Shown one piece after another: positions 7,460 to 11,422 of a stretch of 11,422 bases of DNA (positions are counted from its first letter, which is position 1; each line of letters opens with the position of its first letter). Below the pieces are notes generated by a model that ran no database searches, had not been told where the DNA came from, and saw only the letters and a program-made list of their open reading frames with translations. The position numbers and the translations under genes are program-made. This DNA is from CAZEZY01 sp964516635 (lineage in GTDB: Bacteria > Pseudomonadota > Gammaproteobacteria > Burkholderiales > Burkholderiaceae_C). The stretch covers positions 1 to 11,422 of the forward strand of contig CAZEZY010000076.1 in assembly GCA_964516635.1 (NCBI GenBank). Reading direction: 5' to 3'.

Positions 7460-7532
7460 CCATGCATCCTGCAACCGGCCACCATGGCCCAAAAACAGAA
7501 AAACCAGCGCATCAGGCACCGGTAAGTGTTTG

Positions 7533-7561
7533 ATTTTACTTGACCCATCGCGAGATCACAA
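7533..7561 (-). promoter_or_regulatory. sigma70-like promoter of the mnmG-rsmG-par operon
   Basis: On the minus strand TTGTGA (7561-7556, 4 of 6 to the -35 consensus) and TAAAAT (7538-7533, 5 of 6 to the -10 consensus) are separated by exactly 17 nt. The start of transcription would fall near 7526, giving a leader of about 67 nt before the mnmG ATG at 7459. It lies in the 152-bp gap between mnmG and the divergent FMN reductase gene. It is predicted from consensus match and position only. Confidence 0.6.
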
Positions 7562-7611
7562 ACAGCCGCCAGGCAGCCCTGACAGGAACAAGCCTTTCCA
7601 ATCCAGCGACA

Positions 7612-8220
7612 ATGGCGTTTATGCATGACCATTCGCTTCTGATCTTTGCGGGCAGCACCCGCACACAATCCTGGAACCGCCGCCTGGCGCTGGCCACCGC
7701 TGCCTGTGCAAAGGAACAAGGCGTCCAGCCGACCGTTCTCGAACTCGGCGACTTCGACCTCCCGCTGTACAACGCAGACCTGGAGGCCCGGGGCACACCC
7801 GCCGCTGTGATTCGACTCAAAGAACTGTTTTTCCGTCATCCGGCCTGGATCATCTGCTCGCCGGAATACAACGGCAGTTACACCGGCTTGCTGAAAAACA
7901 CCATCGACTGGGTGTCCAGCCCCGTCAAGGGTGACCCGATCTGGAGCAGTGGCACCAAGCCGTTTGCCGGCAAGGTGGTGGGGCTGATGGCAGCCTCACC
8001 GGGTGCGCTGGGTGGCCTCAGGGGATTGAGTCACCTGACGCCGCTGCTCATGAACCTGCAGTGCTGGGTGGCGCCACGACAGTTTGCCCTGGCGAGAGCG
8101 TCCGAAGCTTTTGACGAAACGGGTGCCCTCAAAGCCAGCAGCGCCCGAGACACCGTCAGTGGCGTCGTTCGCCAGGTGATCTGGGCCTCACAGGCGCTTC
8201 AACAGGCAGACAGCGCGTGA
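7612..8220 (+). CDS. NADPH-dependent FMN reductase (flavodoxin-like fold)
   Basis: The 202-residue cytoplasmic flavoprotein has a flavodoxin-like fold. The FMN phosphate-binding loop is AGSTRTQSWNRR (13-24), and SPEYNGSYTGLLKNTIDW (83-100) is the diagnostic stretch of NADPH-dependent FMN/azo/quinone reductases (ChrR/YieF/ArsH-like group). KPFAGK (116-121) and the AASPGALGGLRG loop (127-138) also fit. Members reduce FMN, quinones, azo dyes or metals such as chromate with NAD(P)H; the substrate cannot be decided here. Two ATGs are possible, at 7612 and at 7621 (MHDHSLL, 199 residues); neither has a clear Shine-Dalgarno site. The frame continues upstream only to TTG/CTG codons. It is divergent from mnmG and convergent with the small unknown gene 50 bp downstream. 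Family sure, start uncertain by three codons. Confidence 0.9.
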   Translation: MAFMHDHSLLIFAGSTRTQSWNRRLALATAACAKEQGVQPTVLELGDFDLPLYNADLEARGTPAAVIRLKELFFRHPAWIICSPEYNGSYTGLLKNTIDWVSSPVKGDPIWSSGTKPFAGKVVGLMAASPGALGGLRGLSHLTPLLMNLQCWVAPRQFALARASEAFDETGALKASSARDTVSGVVRQVIWASQALQQADSA

Positions 8221-8270
8221 ACTGCCGCCCGGGTTGCACACCTCATTGAGACCCAGTCCGCCCGCCCCGG

Positions 8271-8579
8271 TCATTCCCATTGACGTGCCAAGGCATCGGC
8301 AAACGCCTCATTGCCAACCAAGGTAAAGACCATTTCATGCCACCCATCGCCGGAGAAACGGCCACTGCAGGCATGATCCCACCATCCGCCCTCGTCCAGC
8401 GGGCCTTCCTGAGTGGCGAACGCTGATCTGGCCCCATCCAGAATCAGCCTCCACTCAGCCATGACCGCCTCGACGCGCTCCGGCCGAACACTCACCATCG
8501 CCTCCAGGGTGACACCACCCAGACCATCTTCGACGCGCTCAAACAGGAGGTACTGCAATGACAGAAGGTCACGTTTCAC
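8271..8579 (-). CDS. small protein of unknown function downstream of the LpxL-type acyltransferase
   Basis: I do not recognise this protein of about 102 residues. It is acidic and tryptophan-rich for its size, has no signal peptide or membrane helix, and contains GPLDEGGWWDH and a C-terminal ALARQWE. Two GTG starts are possible. The one at 8591 directly follows the upstream stop (TGAGTG) but has no ribosome site. The one at 8579 has GAGG (8589-8586) 6 nt upstream and is preferred. The preferred start codon lies inside a perfect parS palindrome (8573-8586), so ParB bound there could affect its expression. It follows the acyltransferase gene by 12 bp and is probably co-transcribed with it. It converges with the FMN reductase gene. 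It looks real from its uninterrupted frame and compact fit between neighbours, but homology is untested. Confidence 0.65.
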   Translation of the reverse strand: MKRDLLSLQYLLFERVEDGLGGVTLEAMVSVRPERVEAVMAEWRLILDGARSAFATQEGPLDEGGWWDHACSGRFSGDGWHEMVFTLVGNEAFADALARQWE

Positions 8580-8586
8580 GTGAAAC
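8573..8586. promoter_or_regulatory. parS centromere site (perfect), at the start of the small unknown gene
   Basis: This is a third perfect GTTTCACGTGAAAC core, about 2.6 kb from the nearest mnmG copy. It overlaps the preferred GTG start codon (8579-8577) and part of the GAGG ribosome site of the small gene, and it lies just beyond the acyltransferase stop. It is expected to be a ParB loading site. Confidence 0.88.
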
Positions 8587-8591
8587 CTCAC

Positions 8592-9479
8592 TCAGTCCGC
8601 ATACAACGGGGGCTCGCCTGCCGGGCGGGTCTTGAAGCGCCGATGAAGCCAATGGTACTGACCCGGCATGGAGAAAATGTGCCGCTCCAGTTCGGTATTC
8701 ATCCGGATGGCGTCCGCCTCGTCGTTTGCAGAGGGATAAGCGTCCCAGACATCGCTCAGCTCGACAACGTACCCTCCCTGCACCATTCGGGCCACCACGG
8801 TCACCACCGGGGCTGACGAAGCTTGTGACAGTCGCGACAGAGACGTGACTGTCGCCGCTGTCACGCCGAAAAACGGCACGAAGACCGAATTGCGCGCACC
8901 CAGGTCCATGTCTGGCAAGAGGTACAACGAGGCCCCCTCTTTCAAGCCCTTCAGCAGGGGCCTGACGCCCTCGCGGCGGGATACCAGCCGAGGATGGCCA
9001 AAACGGCGTCGGCCCTCTTTCACCCAGCGGTCCATTCGAGGGTTGTCCTGCGCGGCATACAGGGTGAACCATCGACGAGGGTGTTGCTGGGTCAGGCCAG
9101 CCCATGCCGCATCCAGGCCGAAAAAATGAGGGGCAAAATAGATGACCGGACCGGAGGTGGACAAGACACCCTGTGGGTCGTGAACACGAATGCGCTCACG
9201 CACCCGGTCTTCGCTGCCATGCCAGAGCCAGATCCGGTCCAGAAAGGACTGGGAGAAATGCAGAAACGTCTGCCATGTCCAGCGCCAGCGCTGCTGGCCA
9301 CTCGCCAGGGGAAAGCAAAGGGCCAGATTCCGCTGAACAATCCGGCGACGGCGTGGCGCCAGCACCATCAGGCCCGCAGCCATCAAGCAACCGGTCGCTC
9401 GAAACAACGGTAAAGGGAGACGAGCGAGAGCTCGCAACCACCAGGATGCCGGCGATGAAGGGGTGTGATGGGAAGACAT
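8592..9479 (-). CDS. LpxL/HtrB-family lysophospholipid / lipid A acyltransferase
   Basis: This is a 295-residue inner-membrane protein. A hydrophobic N-terminal segment (about 21-41) probably anchors it. The HX4D acyltransferase motif is in APHFFGLD (H118, D123). The other family stretches are LPDMDLGARNSVFVPFFG (188-205) and the C-terminal QYHWLHRRFKTRP (274-286). Members transfer an acyl chain from acyl-ACP to lipid A precursors as secondary acylation, or to other lipids; Burkholderiales usually carry several paralogues, so which acyl position it serves is not readable. The ATG at 9479 (MSSHHTPSSP) is preferred over an upstream TTG at 9488; no strong ribosome site is seen. Its stop lies 12 bp before the preferred start of the small unknown gene. 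It is divergent from the old yellow enzyme gene across 89 bp. Confidence 0.88.
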   Translation of the reverse strand: MSSHHTPSSPASWWLRALARLPLPLFRATGCLMAAGLMVLAPRRRRIVQRNLALCFPLASGQQRWRWTWQTFLHFSQSFLDRIWLWHGSEDRVRERIRVHDPQGVLSTSGPVIYFAPHFFGLDAAWAGLTQQHPRRWFTLYAAQDNPRMDRWVKEGRRRFGHPRLVSRREGVRPLLKGLKEGASLYLLPDMDLGARNSVFVPFFGVTAATVTSLSRLSQASSAPVVTVVARMVQGGYVVELSDVWDAYPSANDEADAIRMNTELERHIFSMPGQYHWLHRRFKTRPAGEPPLYAD

Positions 9480-9556
9480 GTCAGTCAAGGCCGATTATCG
9501 CAGCCCGATGTTCACCCGTGCGACAGCAGTGCACCGATGCATCGCGGGGGTCACAC

Positions 9557-9562
9557 TATCAT
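9557..9562 (+). promoter_or_regulatory. possible -10 element of the old yellow enzyme gene
   Basis: TATCAT (5 of 6 to the -10 consensus) ends 6 nt before the ATG at 9569. A transcript starting at normal distance would begin at or next to the start codon, which would suit a leaderless mRNA, since no ribosome site is seen. No good -35 element is present at 16-18 nt, so this is weak. Confidence 0.3.
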
Positions 9563-9568
9563 CCAACC

Positions 9569-10705
9569 ATGGACACACCCACCCTTTTCTCACCCCTGCA
9601 GATCGGTCACTGGAACCTGCCCCACCGTGTGGTCATGGCACCACTCACACGCAACCGGGCACCGGGCCAGATCCCGACACCACTGATGGCAACCTACTAC
9701 GCGCAGCGGGCCGATCCGCAACGCGGCGCCAGCCTGATCATCACCGAAGCCACCCCCATCTGTCCGGAGGGGCACGGCTACGCCGACACGCCGGGCCTCC
9801 ACAGCGACGAACAGGTTCAGGCCTGGAAACGGGTCACCGACGCCGTGCATGCTGCGGGGGGGCGCATCGTGGTTCAACTGTGGCATGTGGGCCGGGTGTC
9901 GCACACCAGCCTTCAGCCTGGCGGTCAGCCACCGGTGGCGCCATCGGCCATCCGGGCGCAGGCCAAAACCTTCATCTTCACCGAGGCCAACGGACAGCGC
10001 GTCGGCGCCTTTGTGGACACCTCGGAACCCCGAGCCCTCCGCACGGACGAGTTGGCTGGGATCGTCCAGGCGTACCGGGACGCCGCTCGGCGGGCCATGG
10101 AGGCCGGCTTTGATGGCATCGAGGTCCACGGGGCCAACGGTTATCTGCTCGACCAGTTCCTGCGCAAAGGCAGCAACCACCGCACGGACGCGTATGGCGG
10201 ATCGATCGAGAACCGCGCGCGGCTGCTGCTGGACGTCATGCGGTCGGTGGTGGACGAGATCGGGGGCGACCGGGTGGGCCTGCGGCTGTCACCGGTCACC
10301 CCGGCCAACGATGCCCAGGACGATGACCCGCAACCTTTGTTCGAGCACGTGGTCAGGCAGCTCGCGCCACTGGGTCTGGTCTATCTGCACCTGATCGAAG
10401 GACAGACCGGTGGCCCGAGAGACTACCAGCAAGGCCCCGCGCCCTTTGACTATGCGGCCCTGAAACAGGCCTATCGCCAGGCCGGCGGCCAGGGGGCCTG
10501 GATGGTGAACAATGGCTATGACCGTGCACTGGCGAATCAGGCCCTGGAGCAAGGGGCCGATCTGGTGGCCTTTGGCAAGGCTTTCATCGCCAATCCCGAT
10601 CTGACCCGGCGCCTGCGGGAAGACGCCCCCCTGAACCCGGCTGACCGCAGCACCTTCTATGGCGGTGGCGAAAAAGGTTACACCGACTACCCGGCCCTGC
10701 CCTGA
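9569..10705 (+). CDS. old yellow enzyme family alkene reductase (NemA type)
   Basis: The 378-residue FMN-dependent TIM-barrel ene-reductase uses NAD(P)H to reduce activated C=C bonds, and in relatives such as NemA also nitro compounds or N-ethylmaleimide. Visible parts are NLPHRVVMAPLTRNRA (16-31) with the FMN-contacting threonine T26, VVQLWHVGRVSH (101-112), and the active-site block EVHGANGYLLDQFLRKGSNH (185-204). In that block H187 and N190 bind the substrate anion and Y192 is the proton donor, by analogy to OYE1 H191, N194 and Y196. NNGYD (314-318) and DLVAFGKAFIANPDL (331-345) bind the FMN phosphate. Length is normal. The frame is open far upstream, but MDTPTLFSPLQIG is the usual family start. 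No Shine-Dalgarno site precedes this ATG. It converges with the aldehyde dehydrogenase gene, leaving 12 bp between stops. No regulator gene is adjacent. Confidence 0.93.
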   Translation: MDTPTLFSPLQIGHWNLPHRVVMAPLTRNRAPGQIPTPLMATYYAQRADPQRGASLIITEATPICPEGHGYADTPGLHSDEQVQAWKRVTDAVHAAGGRIVVQLWHVGRVSHTSLQPGGQPPVAPSAIRAQAKTFIFTEANGQRVGAFVDTSEPRALRTDELAGIVQAYRDAARRAMEAGFDGIEVHGANGYLLDQFLRKGSNHRTDAYGGSIENRARLLLDVMRSVVDEIGGDRVGLRLSPVTPANDAQDDDPQPLFEHVVRQLAPLGLVYLHLIEGQTGGPRDYQQGPAPFDYAALKQAYRQAGGQGAWMVNNGYDRALANQALEQGADLVAFGKAFIANPDLTRRLREDAPLNPADRSTFYGGGEKGYTDYPALP

Positions 10706-10717
10706 GAGAGGCCCCGC

Positions 10718-11422
10718 TCACAGCGGCGAGTCAATGCGGATCCAGGTGGTCTTGGTTTCGGTGTACTTGTCGAAGGCGTGCAGCGACTTGTCGCGCCCGA
10801 TGCCGCTCTGCTTGAAGCCGCCGAAGGGCACGGTGATGTCGTCCTCGTCGTACTGGTTGACGTGGACCGTGCCCGCGCGAAGGGCCCGAGCCACGCCGTG
10901 GGCCTTGTTGATGTCGCGAGTCCACACCGCCGCCTGCAGGCCATACACGCTCTGGTTGGCCTGACGCACGACGTCTGCCGTGTCGGTGAAGCTCAGCACG
11001 CTCAGCACCGGGCCGAAGATTTCCTCGCGGGCAATGGTCATGGTGTTGTTCACGCCGTCGAAAATGGTGGGCTGCACATAGCAGCCGCCCGCCACCGGCT
11101 GCACCGCCTCGCCGCCGGCCAGCAGTTTCGCCCCCTCGGCCTTGCCGGATGCGATGTAGCGCATCACCGTGTTGAGCTGGGTGGTGTCCACCAGCGCGCC
11201 CATCACCGTGTGCTTGTCCAGCGGATTGGCCGGCTGGTAGGCGGGCACCATGGCCAGGGCCTTTTCCAGGAACGCGTCCTTGATGGACGCTTCCACGAAC
11301 AGGCGTGATGGCGCGTTGCAGCTCTCGCCCTGGTTGAAGAAGATGCTGCCCACGGCGGCTTCCACGGCGCGGTCCAGGTCGGGGCAATCGGCGAACACGA
11401 TGTTGGGCGACTTGCCGCCCAG
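10718..11422 (-). CDS. NAD(P)-dependent aldehyde dehydrogenase, PuuC-like, C-terminal part
   Basis: The gene runs off the window end; 234 C-terminal residues are visible. The first residues (LGGKSPNIV) follow directly on the family's ELGGK, whose general-base glutamate would be the residue just outside. The catalytic cysteine is in FNQGESCNAPSR (C35 from the first visible residue). EEIFGPVLSV and PFGGFKQSGIGRDKSLHAF are the conserved C-terminal blocks. The ending (DKSLHAFDKYTETKTTWI) resembles gamma-glutamyl-gamma-aminobutyraldehyde dehydrogenase PuuC of the putrescine pathway, but related enzymes act on other aldehydes, so the substrate is inferred only. It ends 12 bp from the convergent old yellow enzyme gene. 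Family assignment is secure. Confidence 0.9.
   Translation of the reverse strand: MGGKSPNIVFADCPDLDRAVEAAVGSIFFNQGESCNAPSRLFVEASIKDAFLEKALAMVPAYQPANPLDKHTVMGALVDTTQLNTVMRYIASGKAEGAKLLAGGEAVQPVAGGCYVQPTIFDGVNNTMTIAREEIFGPVLSVLSFTDTADVVRQANQSVYGLQAAVWTRDINKAHGVARALRAGTVHVNQYDEDDITVPFGGFKQSGIGRDKSLHAFDKYTETKTTWIRIDSPL

Noticed and set aside
7460..7519. A 20-codon N-terminal extension of mnmG
   Set aside because: The extra residues do not belong to the MnmG family start, and the ATG at 7459 has AGGA at good spacing.
7459..7612. The mnmG-upstream gap as oriC
   Set aside because: I found no DnaA-box sequences (TTATCCACA-like) and no AT-rich unwinding region in the 152 bp. The origin is probably outside the window.
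9494..9499. GATAAT on the minus strand, preceded by TGC as an extended -10, as promoter of the acyltransferase gene
   Set aside because: It would leave a leader of only about 8 nt and has no -35 match. It is not strong enough to annotate.
9173..9568. Upstream extension of the old yellow enzyme frame by 132 codons
   Set aside because: It runs antisense through the acyltransferase gene, and MDTPTLFSPLQIG is the normal family N-terminus.
10714..10726. CCGCT-CAC-AGCGG hairpin between the convergent old yellow enzyme and aldehyde dehydrogenase genes, as a terminator
   Set aside because: The stem is only 5 bp, overlaps the aldehyde dehydrogenase stop codon and has no following T-tract on either strand.

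Overview
The window looks like the chromosome of a high-GC betaproteobacterium of the order Burkholderiales, with a Comamonadaceae-like gene order. The basis is the strongly GC-biased coding, the run mnmG - rsmG - LysE exporter - parA - hydrolase - parB, and protein wording recalled from that group. No database search was possible, so the taxon is inferred. The content is mostly core and origin-proximal. I see no insertion sequences, prophage genes, CRISPR arrays, tRNAs or rRNAs.

Layout. (1) 1-897 (+): the C-terminal part of a FAD-dependent D-2-hydroxyacid dehydrogenase of the D-lactate/glycolate oxidase type, cut by the window start. (2) 1022-7459 (-): seven tightly packed genes read from a promoter near 7533-7561. 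In transcription order they are mnmG (tRNA modification), rsmG (16S rRNA methylation), a LysE/RhtB exporter, parA, an RBBP9/YdeN-type serine hydrolase, parB and a membrane-anchored predicted SAM methyltransferase. Several junctions overlap by 4-7 bp, which implies translational coupling. (3) 7612-8220 (+): a divergent NADPH-dependent FMN reductase. (4) 8271-9479 (-): an LpxL/HtrB-type acyltransferase followed by a small unrecognised protein. (5) 9569-10705 (+): an old yellow enzyme (NemA type). (6) 10718-11422 (-): the C-terminal part of a PuuC-like aldehyde dehydrogenase, cut by the window end and convergent with the previous gene.

The unifying theme is chromosome segregation. ParA and ParB are encoded here, and their centromere sites (parS core GTTTCACGTGAAAC) are present as three perfect copies at 5784, 6003 and 8573, plus a one-mismatch copy at 4862. 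All lie inside or against genes on the mnmG side of parAB. One copy contains the likely start codon of the small unknown gene. This resembles the classic origin-proximal mnmG-rsmG-parAB neighbourhood, though I saw no DnaA-box cluster, so oriC itself is probably outside the window.

I do not see an undescribed multi-gene system. The points most worth checking are the hydrolase wedged between parA and parB, the parS/start-codon overlap, the insertion in the ParB CTP-binding domain and the membrane methyltransferase after parB.
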